Shown: positions 34,914 to 43,657, counted from the stretch's first letter. The stretch: DNA of 64,000 nucleotides from Prevotella sp. (GCA_023663025.1 JAMPIC010000001.1:184979-248978), one strand, 5' to 3'. The notes: a model not told the origin generated them from the sequence alone. Numbers and translations: made by a program.

Positions 34914-36740
34914 TTATTCCGCCGGAGGAGTTTCGCCGCTCGGGGAGGTAACGGCAGGCTGCCGTACCGCAGGTGAAGCCGTTGTTGTTGCCGTCTCCGA
35001 AACCGGCGGAGCGGTTTGAGCAGTCTGAGCGGTCGTTTGAACTGTGACTTGCTGCGTTTGCTGCACTTGCTGCACTTGCTGTTCCGTCTGCAAAACTTGC
35101 GAAGTCTGCGCGGGCGGGACGGTCTGCGTTATCTGCGTTATCTGCGTTACCTGAGACTGCGAGACCTGTCCGACGGGCAGACCCGTCTGCGAGACCGTAT
35201 CCGACATATCGGAGGAAACCGTCTCCGTTTCGGGCGGAGCGGTATAAACCACAGTTCCCGTGGGAGAAACGAACAGTCTTTCGATACCGTCTATCAGCTT
35301 GGATGTGTTCGCCGCGAAAACATTGTTGATGAACAGCACGTCGGTCGCGCCCACGTCCTTGATGTACTGGAGCGCGTTCCTGCCGAAGTAGCGGATATCT
35401 ATGACGTATATCTCGTCAAAGCTGTCGATAAGATAGGGTGCAAATGCGTTTCCGTAGGACTCCTTGAACATAACGATCTTCCGTCCCGTCCCTGCGGAGG
35501 TGGTGATCTTTACATGGTATCCGTCGCCGCCCAAAAACATTCCGTACATATTGCTTCCCGAGGCGTACTGATGGTATATCGGGTTAGCTCCCGACAGGGA
35601 GAGGGTTCTGTACTCGTAGGTCTCACCCTTGAAGTCGGAATTGGTCATATAGTAGGTGAACGTATCGGGATTGTTTTTCAGAATAATGTTTCCCGTGTAG
35701 CCGAACAGCGATCCCACAAAAAGCTCGTCCTTGGTCTTGACGGTATAATCCGAGAGGGCGGGGGCGGTCTGACCTATGGCTTCGCAGAACGCGGTGTAGG
35801 CGTAGTACGCGCCCAGATCTGTCCAGTGGTGATCGGTGCGGAAGTAGATGTACTCGTCCTTGTGGGCTTCGAGTGCGGAGTATGCGTCCACGGGAATAAC
35901 TCCGTCGGTGAGCTTGCTGTAGATGAAGTCGATCTCCCGTTTTTCCGAATTGGAAAATTTCGCATATTTTTTCGGCAGATAGAATTCCACGGACGTGGGC
36001 ACTACCATATTGTAGACGTTCACGCCGTCCCCCAGCTCCCGCTTGTAGGCGCTTATGATGTCGGCGTAACGCTGACCCTGCTTGTCGTTGCCGCCGAAAA
36101 GCATTATGCCCGCCTTTTCGCCGTACATATCCACGCCGTTCACAAGAATGCCGTTGTTGAGGAAATCGGAAATATCCCCGGTAAATTCCTCGTCGTCCGC
36201 GCTTTGGGACGTTTCCGCCGCCGATACTTCCGAGACAGCAGTTTCCGCCGCTTCGGAAATCTCCGACGGCACGGCTGTTTCCGCAGGAACGGAAGCGATC
36301 TCGTCCGCGGCAATAACGGTACGCCCGTCATTGCCGTTATCCTGCGGGAGAACGGGTTCTGTCAGGGTATCGGGTTCTATCGAGTCAATGATCTCCTCCG
36401 GCTCGTTGTTGACTATCTCCACGCCGTAGAACTGCGGGGAGGGTATTCCCTTCGCGTTTTCAAGCACTGCGGCGTATTCGTTGAGAGTGTCGCGGAACGG
36501 CACGGTGTCGGTGAAATATTTGTCAAGCTGTTCCGCGAAAGCTCCGCTGAGATAGCTTTTCAGCGAAAATTCGGGGAACGTTTCAAGCTCGCGGTTTTCC
36601 GTCTCCGATACCGTGGGACGTTCCAAAATCAGCGAGACTATGCCCAATCCCGCGACGGAAGCTATAAAGAACACGGTCGTGATTATTGCCGCCGCTCTTT
36701 TGCGTGCGTCGGCTTTTAAGTCAATTCTGATATATCCCAT
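34914..36740 (-). CDS. DHHW-family (AlgX/AlgJ-like) exported protein
   Basis: 608 aa. N-terminal signal anchor at about residues 15-37, an SGNH/AlgX-like domain with the name-giving YFRTDHHWTDLGAYYAYTAF near residue 298, FKESYGNAFAPYLIDSFDEI and VLFINNV. Two low-complexity regions: an acidic Ser/Ala/Glu stretch at about 120-190 and a Gln/Thr-rich tail from about 515 to the end. DHHW proteins work with MBOAT acyltransferases in O-acetylation of exported polysaccharides; the MBOAT gene is directly upstream (13-bp gap) in the same operon. Confidence 0.9.
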   Translation of the reverse strand: MGYIRIDLKADARKRAAAIITTVFFIASVAGLGIVSLILERPTVSETENRELETFPEFSLKSYLSGAFAEQLDKYFTDTVPFRDTLNEYAAVLENAKGIPSPQFYGVEIVNNEPEEIIDSIEPDTLTEPVLPQDNGNDGRTVIAADEIASVPAETAVPSEISEAAETAVSEVSAAETSQSADDEEFTGDISDFLNNGILVNGVDMYGEKAGIMLFGGNDKQGQRYADIISAYKRELGDGVNVYNMVVPTSVEFYLPKKYAKFSNSEKREIDFIYSKLTDGVIPVDAYSALEAHKDEYIYFRTDHHWTDLGAYYAYTAFCEAIGQTAPALSDYTVKTKDELFVGSLFGYTGNIILKNNPDTFTYYMTNSDFKGETYEYRTLSLSGANPIYHQYASGSNMYGMFLGGDGYHVKITTSAGTGRKIVMFKESYGNAFAPYLIDSFDEIYVIDIRYFGRNALQYIKDVGATDVLFINNVFAANTSKLIDGIERLFVSPTGTVVYTAPPETETVSSDMSDTVSQTGLPVGQVSQSQVTQITQITQTVPPAQTSQVLQTEQQVQQVQQTQQVTVQTTAQTAQTAPPVSETATTTASPAVRQPAVTSPSGETPPAE

Positions 36741-36753
36741 AAAATCAACCTCG

Positions 36754-38175
36754 TCAATATCTGAAATATAAGAACGGATTATAGCTCTGCTTTACGAGCA
36801 GTACGGAGCTTACCGCCAGTATGGCGATAAGGACGGCGTTCTCGCCTATTTTTGCCATGCTGTAGGCTGCCGCCGACTTTGCCGCGAGAGCCTCGGTTTT
36901 GTCAAGAATGATCCTGCACACGGGGCAGGAGAAAACAGCCGCCGCGATTATCACAAAGCAGCTGCCTTTCAGGAGCGAGACGGTTATCTCGTCAGAAAGG
37001 GGAACGCCGTTCACGCCGAACATTCCGAAGAAGCACTGCTTCAGCTTTTCCAGATCCTCAAAGTAGAACAGCATCCAGCCCGCGATTGCCGCAGCTAAGA
37101 GATACAGATGTCCGAAAAAGCCGGGAAGCCTGTTCAGTACTTTCCGCAGGAAAAGCTTTTCCGCCGCCACAAGCAGACCCCAGAAAAGTCCCCAGAGAAT
37201 GTAGTTCCAGCTCGCTCCGTGCCACAAGCCCGTAAGAAACCACACCACCGCGATGTTCAGCACCTGCCGCTGCCTGTTTCCTCCCATGGGGATATACACA
37301 TAGTCGCGGAAAAAGCTGCCGAGGGAAATATGCCACCGCCGCCAGAATTCCGTGGCGGATTTTGATATATAGGGGTAATTGAAGTTTTCGTCAAAGTGGA
37401 AGCCGAACATCAGTCCCAGTCCTATCGCCATATCGGAGTATCCCGAAAAGTCATAGTATATCTGGAACGAGAACATCAGCACCCCCGCCCATGCCGCCGC
37501 CGAGGAAACGGGAGCGTTCTCGAAGGTCAGCAGCTTGTCCGCGACGCTTCCGAGAGAATTGGCGATTATCACCTTTTTGCCCAGTCCGAAAATGAACCGC
37601 TCAATGCCCCTGCTCATATCGAACACGGAAAATCTGCGGCGGGATATTTCGCTTGCCACCGTAGTGTAGCGGACGATAGGTCCCGCCACAAGCTGGAAGA
37701 ACAGCGACACATACAGCAGGAAATTCATGAAGCTGCGCTGCACTCTCGCTCTGCCGCAGTAAACGTCCACGGTGTAGGAGATGGTCTGAAACGTGTAGAA
37801 CGATATTCCGATGGGGAGCTTGAAATGCTTCACCGGCAGAGAAAGTCCCGTCAGCGCGTTTATGTTCTCCATGATAAAGCCGCTGTATTTAAACAGCACC
37901 AATACCCCCAGGTTTATCACCAGGGACATTATAACTCCCAGCACAGCGGCGGAGCTGTGCCGCCTTTTGCACCTGTCTATGAAAAGACCGTTCAGATAGT
38001 CCACAAGGGCGCTGCCTATGAGAAGAAGCACCCACACCGGTTCTCCGAACGAATAGAAAGCCAGAGAAAATACAATGAGCACGCCGTTTCTGTAGGTGTT
38101 GCCCGGAAAAATATAGTACAGAAACAGACACAGCGGCAAAAATATATATATGAAAAGCAGGTCGGAAAATACCAA
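36754..38175 (-). CDS. MBOAT-family O-acyltransferase (AlgI-like)
   Basis: 473 aa from the TTG at 38175, which has AGAGGTG 6 nt upstream (a GTG at 38184 would overlap that site). Ten or more membrane helices. The MBOAT core shows FWRRWHISLGSFFRDYVYIP and the catalytic histidine in WHGASWNYILWG. It moves acetyl groups across the membrane for polysaccharide O-acetylation together with the DHHW protein encoded next. No polysaccharide synthase is nearby. Confidence 0.92.
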   Translation of the reverse strand: MVFSDLLFIYIFLPLCLFLYYIFPGNTYRNGVLIVFSLAFYSFGEPVWVLLLIGSALVDYLNGLFIDRCKRRHSSAAVLGVIMSLVINLGVLVLFKYSGFIMENINALTGLSLPVKHFKLPIGISFYTFQTISYTVDVYCGRARVQRSFMNFLLYVSLFFQLVAGPIVRYTTVASEISRRRFSVFDMSRGIERFIFGLGKKVIIANSLGSVADKLLTFENAPVSSAAAWAGVLMFSFQIYYDFSGYSDMAIGLGLMFGFHFDENFNYPYISKSATEFWRRWHISLGSFFRDYVYIPMGGNRQRQVLNIAVVWFLTGLWHGASWNYILWGLFWGLLVAAEKLFLRKVLNRLPGFFGHLYLLAAAIAGWMLFYFEDLEKLKQCFFGMFGVNGVPLSDEITVSLLKGSCFVIIAAAVFSCPVCRIILDKTEALAAKSAAAYSMAKIGENAVLIAILAVSSVLLVKQSYNPFLYFRY

Positions 38176-38220
38176 AGTCAGCACCTCTCAGGTTTTTTTG
38201 TCACACAGTCACATAGGATT

Positions 38221-38249
38221 ATTGTACCACGGTTACGGAAAAAAATCAA
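38221..38249 (-). promoter_or_regulatory. Sigma-A promoter of the MBOAT-DHHW operon
   Basis: Minus strand TTGATT (38249-38244), 17-bp spacer, TACAAT (38226-38221). Confidence 0.65.
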
Positions 38250-38337
38250 TAAAAATTATGCCAAATTTTCCGCAGTAAAGACAGCTTCAATTGTACGATA
38301 TAATACCGCCCCGATATATGTAATTGTCATAAAATTA

Positions 38338-38366
38338 TTGATTTTTTTCACGGAATATGTTATAAT
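38338..38366 (+). promoter_or_regulatory. Sigma-A promoter of the EAL-domain gene
   Basis: TTGATT (38338-38343), 17-bp spacer, TATAAT (38361-38366). The 5' leader then holds a GC-rich hairpin, CCCGCCG with CGGCGGG, at about 38383-38412, which has no recognisable riboswitch pattern. Confidence 0.75.
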
Positions 38367-38462
38367 CTAAAACAGTGAAAAACCCGCCGCCCGATGACGA
38401 CGGACGGCGGGGCGATACGGTGCCCGATATTCCGAAATTAAATTATGGGAGGCGTACTTATT

Positions 38463-39656
38463 ATGACATCTGCCGCACAGCTCCCGGAAGCCGAAAAGGC
38501 TGTCAGAAACAAGGAGCTGATAGTTTACTACCAGCCCCAGTACGACGCAATAACAAGCAGGCTCGTCAGCGCGGAGGCTCTTGTCCGCCGCAGACTGCCC
38601 GACGGAAGCATTGCCCTGCCGGGAACTTTTGTCCCCGAAGCCGAGGAGACCGATCTTATCATGGAGATCGACTGGAACGTTCTGGAACAGGTCTGCGACT
38701 TTCTGAAAAGGCGCATTGCTTCGGGACACAGATACGTTCCCATTGCCGTAAATTTTTCAAGGCGGCACATTAATGAAGCGGACTTCCTCGAAAAGCTTTG
38801 CAGGACCGTTGACGGCTATGAAGTCCCCAGGCGTCTTGTGGAGGTGGAGATCACCGAGTCTGCAATTATGGACGAATCCTGCGACATCGTTTCCTTTGTG
38901 GACGCCGTTCGCGGCGAGGGATTCAACGTCGCCATAGACGACTTCGGCAGCGGATTTTCCTCTCTCAGCCTTGTCAAGGACATTTCCGCAAACGTACTTA
39001 AAATCGACCGTTCTCTCCTGAGCGGCAACTGCGAGAACGAAAAGGAACGCATAGTTCTCGAAAGCATATTCGACTTTGCCCACCGCCTGAAGCTTACCAC
39101 CATCGCCGAGGGCGTTGAGACAAGGGAACAGCTCGGTTTCCTGCGCACCTGCGGCTGCCGTCTGATACAGGGTTTCCTGTTCGCCAGACCCATGCCCGAG
39201 GAGGACTTCTGCGCCGCCTGCTCGCAGCGCGTGCTTGACGGGGAAAGCGAGGATATCCTTGTGGCTCAGCCTCCCGCAAGCGCGACAAGCCTGCTTATGG
39301 AAGCCGTTTTTATGAAGTATCCCCTTGTGATAATGGCGAACCTTACCCGCAACAGCTACTACATGATGGCGTATGAAAGCTTCTCCGCCAGAACTTGTCC
39401 CTCCACGGGCGTATTCGACGAGCTTATCGCTCACGGAACGTCAACCATGCACCCCGAGGACAGGGATATTTTCAGTACGGCTTTTTCACGCGAAAACCTG
39501 CTTGCCGCCTACGAACGGGGCGAAAAATCCGTGAAAGTGGTCACCCGCCAGATCGGGGACGACGGTGTTTACCGTCCCGTGGAGACCACGGATTACTTCG
39601 TGAAAAATCCCTCGGTGGATGACGTGCTGGTCGTTACCCTTTGCCAGAACCTTTAA
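38463..39656 (+). CDS. EAL-domain cyclic di-GMP phosphodiesterase with PAS-like C-terminus
   Basis: 397 aa from the ATG at 38463 (GGGAGG about 10 nt upstream). Residues 5-250 form an EAL domain with all catalytic and metal residues present: SAEALVRRR, VNFSRRH, VEVEITESA, AIDDFGSGFSSL, VLKIDRSLL, IAEGVET, QGFLFARPMP. It should hydrolyse c-di-GMP to pGpG. There is no GGDEF domain. About 130 C-terminal residues (LVIMANLTRNSYYMMAYESF, TMHPEDRDIF) look like a PAS-type sensor fold. The placement of a sensor after the enzyme domain is less common. Monocistronic. Type IV pili are frequent c-di-GMP targets in Clostridia, but no direct link is visible. Confidence 0.92.
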   Translation: MTSAAQLPEAEKAVRNKELIVYYQPQYDAITSRLVSAEALVRRRLPDGSIALPGTFVPEAEETDLIMEIDWNVLEQVCDFLKRRIASGHRYVPIAVNFSRRHINEADFLEKLCRTVDGYEVPRRLVEVEITESAIMDESCDIVSFVDAVRGEGFNVAIDDFGSGFSSLSLVKDISANVLKIDRSLLSGNCENEKERIVLESIFDFAHRLKLTTIAEGVETREQLGFLRTCGCRLIQGFLFARPMPEEDFCAACSQRVLDGESEDILVAQPPASATSLLMEAVFMKYPLVIMANLTRNSYYMMAYESFSARTCPSTGVFDELIAHGTSTMHPEDRDIFSTAFSRENLLAAYERGEKSVKVVTRQIGDDGVYRPVETTDYFVKNPSVDDVLVVTLCQNL

Positions 39657-39666
39657 AAGCAAAAAA

Positions 39667-39695
39667 ACGGGAGAACATCGCGTTCTTCCGTTTTT
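39667..39695 (+). terminator. Bidirectional terminator between the EAL and beta-propeller genes
   Basis: Stem ACGGGAGAAC (39667-39676) / GTTCTTCCGT (39682-39691), five-base loop, T-run after and A-run before, between convergent genes. Confidence 0.85.
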
Positions 39696-41770
39696 CAGTA
39701 TTCATATGTATCTATGATTTTCAAGTCGCTAAGCCTTGCGGAGATTATCCGCCCGCTGCTGACTATGTACAGCGCACCGTCGTTTACATAGCCGCGTTTG
39801 AAAGCCATGCCGTCGTCAACGTCCAGATAGTCGATAACGCCTTTTTGAGTGAAACTGCCGTTTTCGTCGTAGTTGAAAACATAGTAGCTGTTTTTTGTTC
39901 CGAATTCGTTGTGGCTGTATGCGGGAACGCCGATCAGCCTGTTGTCCGCGTCGACCAGAACGGCTCGTCTGTCTGTGAGAGCCGCCGAAAACATTTCGGC
40001 GTTTTCCTCGCCGAAAACCGTTCCGTTAAGCGCAAGACCCGTTTCCGAACTGTACATTGTGAGGGTAAGTCCGCCGTCCTGCGATTTTCCCACACCCAGC
40101 AGCATACCGTCGGAGCAGCTGCAGAGATATGCCGAATTTCCCATAAGAGACTGCGCCAGCGTGGGGGGATTTGTTGAAAGGTCGAGGACGATTACCGCCT
40201 CGCCGCTTTCACTGTCAATGATCCTTGCGTAGTTTCTCTCAAACCGTACGGCGGAAGCTCTGCCGTCGGGAAAAAGCTGTCCCGCACTGTTTACAACGGT
40301 AAGAGACCTGTCGAGAACATATACCGAGACGGAAGTCCGTCCGTTATCGTCCGTAATTTCGGCGGCGATTCTGAAAAGTCCGTCATACTCGTCCATACTC
40401 CGGCTGCCCGAACCTCTGCTGCCGAGAACTCTTCCGTCCACGGAACCGCTGGAGCGATAAGTTATTCCTCCGTCTGAAAGATCGAAGGAAGAGATGACGC
40501 TGTATTCTTTTGCTGTCCTGCTTTCGCCCACGACGTAGAGCGTATCGTCGGAGCAGTACGCGTTCCTGCCGGAGCCGAGGACTGCCTTTACCGAAGCGGC
40601 GGCGGTCTCCGAGCCGGTATCAAGTGCGGAGATCACCGTATAGTCTGTGCTTGCCGCGCCGCTTGGGATAATGATATCCTCGGCGGCGAGGTAATTTTTT
40701 TCTCCGTTAAGAGAATATGCGGGAACAAAGCTGTCAAGATTTTCCTTTGTGTCGAGCGGCTTTACACGGTAATCGGAATAATCCGTTACAGTATAAAGTA
40801 TTCCGTCGGAGATTTTTGATGAAACATAGCTGCCGTTCTGTTTATAGGCAATGGTGTGATTGGGATTTGCGGGGTCGCTTATGTTATAGATGTCGACCGC
40901 CGTATTGGTTCGGCTCGCGGCGGAAGAATTTGCGGGGATTGCAGACTCCCCGTCTCCGCTGTAACCGAAACCGGCTGCCTTGTCGTCCGGAACATTTTCC
41001 TCCGGGACGCCGGAATTATCGTCAGCCGATTGGTGAATATCCGCGTCCTGTGCTGGAACAACGGGAGCGGGAGCAGAGTTTTCGGCGTCCGAGGAGCTTG
41101 CGTCAGCTTTTGGAGTTCCGTTGTCAATGACGTAAAGTTCCTCTTTTTCTTTTGAAATAAGAATGAGCCTGTCGCCCTCGATATATATATCAACGGGCGG
41201 TTCGAGAGAGCTTTCTATTTCCGAAACGACTTCCATCGTCTCGAGTGATATTATGCAGAGCGTACTTCCTTTCAGGCAGTACATATAGTTTCCGTCAATC
41301 TTTACGATATCGGCTTCCGTGACATTCTGGTCGTCAGAACCGGCAAAATCGTTTGCCGAACCGTTTTGTCCGCCGGTGTTATCCGCCGGAACGTCGTCGT
41401 CCACGGTTCTTTCGGAATCCGGAGCGTCGCCGCCGTTAAGGGTTATACCCGTATAGATGTTATAGAGCGAATCGTAGGAATCGGGTGAAATGGCTTCGTA
41501 CTCTATGGGAGCTTCAAGCTGTTTCTGTGATTCTCTTTCGCCGCCGTATGCGAGCATACCTGCCGCCAGAACGGCACAGGCAGCGACCGCCGCAGAAGTC
41601 CTTATAATAATGGTACGACGCTGTGCAGAATGTTTGGACGCGGTTTTTTCCGTTTCCCTCACGGACTTTGCGCTTCTTTCGCGGAGCATATCGGCGATAT
41701 TCCGAGGCGACAGTTCATCGGGAACCTCGACCTCGTTAAGCATCTCGCTCAGTCTCTCTTCAAATTTCAT
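39695..41770 (-). CDS. Beta-propeller domain membrane protein, probable partner of the ECF sigma factor
   Basis: 691 aa. The N-terminal ~50 residues are cytoplasmic and helical (ERLSEMLNEVEVPDELSPRN). One transmembrane helix follows at about residues 52-70 (IIIRTSAAVAACAVLAAGML). An acidic Ser/Asn linker with a low-complexity insert (about 215-285) leads to a large extracellular domain of the C-terminal beta-propeller type (PF09826): DIVKIDGNYMYCL, LILISKEKEELYVI, DGRVLGSRGSGSRSMDEYDG. It starts 18 bp after the sigma factor gene in the same operon. Cytoplasmic tail plus external sensor domain matches an anti-sigma or sigma-regulating role (inference). Confidence 0.82.
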   Translation of the reverse strand: MKFEERLSEMLNEVEVPDELSPRNIADMLRERSAKSVRETEKTASKHSAQRRTIIIRTSAAVAACAVLAAGMLAYGGERESQKQLEAPIEYEAISPDSYDSLYNIYTGITLNGGDAPDSERTVDDDVPADNTGGQNGSANDFAGSDDQNVTEADIVKIDGNYMYCLKGSTLCIISLETMEVVSEIESSLEPPVDIYIEGDRLILISKEKEELYVIDNGTPKADASSSDAENSAPAPVVPAQDADIHQSADDNSGVPEENVPDDKAAGFGYSGDGESAIPANSSAASRTNTAVDIYNISDPANPNHTIAYKQNGSYVSSKISDGILYTVTDYSDYRVKPLDTKENLDSFVPAYSLNGEKNYLAAEDIIIPSGAASTDYTVISALDTGSETAAASVKAVLGSGRNAYCSDDTLYVVGESRTAKEYSVISSFDLSDGGITYRSSGSVDGRVLGSRGSGSRSMDEYDGLFRIAAEITDDNGRTSVSVYVLDRSLTVVNSAGQLFPDGRASAVRFERNYARIIDSESGEAVIVLDLSTNPPTLAQSLMGNSAYLCSCSDGMLLGVGKSQDGGLTLTMYSSETGLALNGTVFGEENAEMFSAALTDRRAVLVDADNRLIGVPAYSHNEFGTKNSYYVFNYDENGSFTQKGVIDYLDVDDGMAFKRGYVNDGALYIVSSGRIISARLSDLKIIDTYEY

Positions 41771-41788
41771 ATTCCGACCTCCTTTCTT

Positions 41789-42319
41789 CTAATGTTCCGA
41801 CAGCATTTTTTTCAGCTTGATCTTGGCGCGTGCCGCCTTTGAGCGGACGGTGTTTGCAGATAACCCCGTCGCTCTGGCGATCTCCTCGCTGGTATAGCCC
41901 GAAACAATGCTTAACGATAAAACAAGCCTTTCGTCCTCGTTCAGCCGCCTGAACTCCTCCATTATTTCCAATCCGCCGTAATTTATCTCTTCGGATCTTT
42001 CTTGTTCTACACTGTCGAGTACGTCAAGCTCCTCCCGGTAATCTCTGTTTTTTATATATTCTTTCTGTTTGTTTTTTATTTTTACAGTAAGAATTTTGAT
42101 TATCCAGGCTTTAAACGCTTTTTCATCTCTCAATTTTTTGATGGAGGAATAGGCTTCCAGAACTGTGTCACTAACCACATCGGAAGCGTCGTGCTGATTT
42201 TTCAGGTTTACGAAAGCGATCCGGTATAAGTCTTTGTAGACTAAGGAATACAGCTCGGCGAACGCGTCTGCGTCGCCGTCCCGCGCCTTTAGGACGCATT
42301 GGGAGAAATCGGTATTCAT
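41789..42319 (-). CDS. ECF-type RNA polymerase sigma-70 factor
   Basis: 176 aa from the ATG at 42319 (AGAGGTG about 9 nt upstream; a GTG at 42331 overlaps that site). Region 2 is FAELYSLVYKDLYRIAFVNL...DVVSDTVLEAY and region 4 is LNEDERLVLSLSIVSGYTSE...LSANTVRSKAARAKIKLKKM. These are the two domains of ECF sigma factors. A membrane beta-propeller protein follows in the operon. Likely regulated by that protein and possibly autoregulated, though I could not fix a promoter with confidence. Confidence 0.9.
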   Translation of the reverse strand: MNTDFSQCVLKARDGDADAFAELYSLVYKDLYRIAFVNLKNQHDASDVVSDTVLEAYSSIKKLRDEKAFKAWIIKILTVKIKNKQKEYIKNRDYREELDVLDSVEQERSEEINYGGLEIMEEFRRLNEDERLVLSLSIVSGYTSEEIARATGLSANTVRSKAARAKIKLKKMLSEH

Positions 42320-42763
42320 TCTGTATATCACCTCTCGACCGTGTTATATTTCTATACGGTTTTGACAGCGACACCATACCGTGATCTTCCTTTAAAAGAC
42401 CTGTCATATAAGTAGTGGCAAAAAAGCTCTGTTTTGTTGCACCGCCGTTTTGATTTTGGATACATACACAAAAAAAGTTATAAATCGGTTCGAGTTTACA
42501 GCACAATGCACAAATCAAAGAGCTTGATACAGTGTCGAAGTCAAATAAAATTCAAGCAATCAATATTATTATATCCGCTTTTTCCATGAATTTCAACCCC
42601 AATCGACTAAAGTTTACTCTTTCATAACTTTTTTGCGGTACTGTTTTGTTTTTCCGTGACGGCAAGCCTTGTGCAGACAGTGTGCCGAAAATACTGCGGT
42701 ATCGGCAAGCCAAAGCAGTAGTCTTGATAGTTTGCTCAATTTGCCTATATAGGCAATTAAAGC
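42320..42763. other. Intergenic region without a recognisable gene
   Basis: AT-rich stretch between the sigma factor start and the decayed ATPase fragment. It must hold the sigma operon promoter. No protein of credible composition or ribosome site was found on either strand. It marks the change from the GC-rich core to the AT-richer island. Confidence 0.5.
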
Positions 42764-42840
42764 AAATCATCTTGGTTATTTGCAATACCAAAATAATCAT
42801 AAGGCTATCCGAAGAAAGCGCAGTATGTGATGCGGCAAAA
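42764..42840 (+). pseudogene. Decayed fragment of a HerA-like ATPase gene
   Basis: Bases 42782-42820 match 51758-51802 of the intact ATPase gene: GCAATACC, a 6-bp deletion, then AAAATAATCATAAGGCTATC against AAAATAATCATGAGGCTGCC, and CGAAGAAAGCG, about three mismatches in 39 aligned bases. The encoded NTKIIIRLSEES corresponds to NTKIIMRLPEES of the intact protein. Flanking similarity fades within about 20 bp on each side. It appears to be a relic of a second copy. Confidence 0.55.
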
Positions 42841-42910
42841 CTAACCACTATGACGACAGCGTGGATTATCCTTACTGATGTAAACGCTGTTACGAACGCG
42901 GTAAATGCAA

Positions 42911-43049
42911 ATATAGCAAATCTGCAAAATAACGCATTTTTTGCAGGGCGCATTCTATATGCGCCCTATTAAAATGTACAGAAATGTACACGGTGAGAGG
43001 ATACGGAATCCGTCCCTACAAAATGCATTATTCTGCAGATTTGCTATAT
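42911..43049. repeat. MITE-like palindromic element
   Basis: 30-bp inverted repeats (42911-42940 and 43020-43049) matching at 28 of 30 positions, starting ATATAGCAAATCTGCA. Between them are a GGGCGCAT/ATGCGCCC hairpin, two TGTACA-containing repeats and a GGATACGGAATCCGTCC palindrome. No coding capacity. Lies at the left edge of the accessory region. Confidence 0.65.
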
Positions 43050-43143
43050 ACGGGGTAAGCAAAAACACGGTCAGGCGGTAGGAAAACGGGTCTGTGAGGA
43101 TGAGCAGGAAGATGTGGGAGAGGATATTCAAAGACAGGTAGTA

Positions 43144-43503
43144 TTATTTTCTGCCGCAAAGCTCGGAAATCTCGTGCAAGGCGTTTGCAATATGGGAAAG
43201 TTCGTCAACCGACAGGTCGCGGACCGTCAGTACAATCGTGTCAATTATTTCCTGTTTTTCGGGATCCTCAGAAACCCGGCTTGTAAGATTGTCGTCGAAA
43301 AACTCCGAAAGCGTTATTCCGAGGGCGTCTGTGATTTTCCTAAGCGTTGTTACGGTAGGCACTTTCAGACCGCGTTCAAGGTGACCCATGAAAGCGGTAT
43401 TTATTTCAGCCTGCAAAGCAAGCGTTTCCTGACTCCAGCCGCGCATTGTGCGGAAACGTCTTATTTTATTCCCGACATAGTTATCGCGTTTATTCTGTTC
43501 CAT
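43144..43503 (-). CDS. XRE-family transcriptional repressor
   Basis: 119 aa. HTH at residues 8-65 (GNKIRRFRTMRGWSQETLAL, INTAFMGHLERGLKVPTVTT, TDALGITLSEFF), followed by a helical C-terminal half (VRDLSVDELSHIANALHEIS) likely for dimerisation. The promoter contains repeated TATAGGT boxes, suggesting autoregulation. It is divergent from the WYL regulator, so both may control the island operon. Confidence 0.9.
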   Translation of the reverse strand: MEQNKRDNYVGNKIRRFRTMRGWSQETLALQAEINTAFMGHLERGLKVPTVTTLRKITDALGITLSEFFDDNLTSRVSEDPEKQEIIDTIVLTVRDLSVDELSHIANALHEISELCGRK

Positions 43504-43522
43504 AATATCCTCCGCAAATAAA

Positions 43523-43619
43523 TACTTATAGGTATTATTGTACTTTCTATAGGTTTCTTTTTCAAAGTGTTATCAGTATTTACGCAAGATACCTATAGAT
43601 AGAAATATAATTTCTATCT
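43523..43619. promoter_or_regulatory. Promoter and operator array of the XRE gene
   Basis: Minus-strand promoter TTGAAA (43565-43560), 17-bp spacer, TACAAT (43542-43537). TATAGGT boxes lie at 43527-43533 (after the -10) and 43548-43554 (between -35 and -10), with an inverted ACCTATA at 43591-43597. Directly beyond is a perfect dyad AGATAGAAAT / ATTTCTATCT (43597-43606 / 43610-43619). The box positions over the promoter fit repressor binding. Confidence 0.6.
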
Positions 43620-43625
43620 GTGAAG

Positions 43626-43657
43626 CAATGCTGCCAAGTAATGGCGGCATTGTTTTT
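43626..43657 (+). terminator. Terminator-like hairpin facing the WYL gene
   Basis: 10-bp stem CAATGCTGCC (43626-43635) / GGCGGCATTG (43643-43652) plus five T on the plus strand. No plus-strand gene ends here. It may protect the WYL promoter from read-through or end a short RNA beginning near the AGATAGAAAT dyad. Confidence 0.55.

Noticed and set aside
35016..36719. 567-codon open frame opposite the DHHW gene
   Set aside because: It is the antisense of a well-supported gene, has no ribosome site, and its composition mirrors the DHHW protein.
38367..38445. c-di-GMP riboswitch before the EAL gene
   Set aside because: The leader has a GC-rich hairpin but none of the conserved GEMM sequence elements that I could see.
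42646..42972. 108-codon plus-strand frame covering the HerA relic
   Set aside because: Only about 12 residues resemble the ATPase; the rest crosses the MITE-like repeat and has no ribosome site, so it is not an intact gene.
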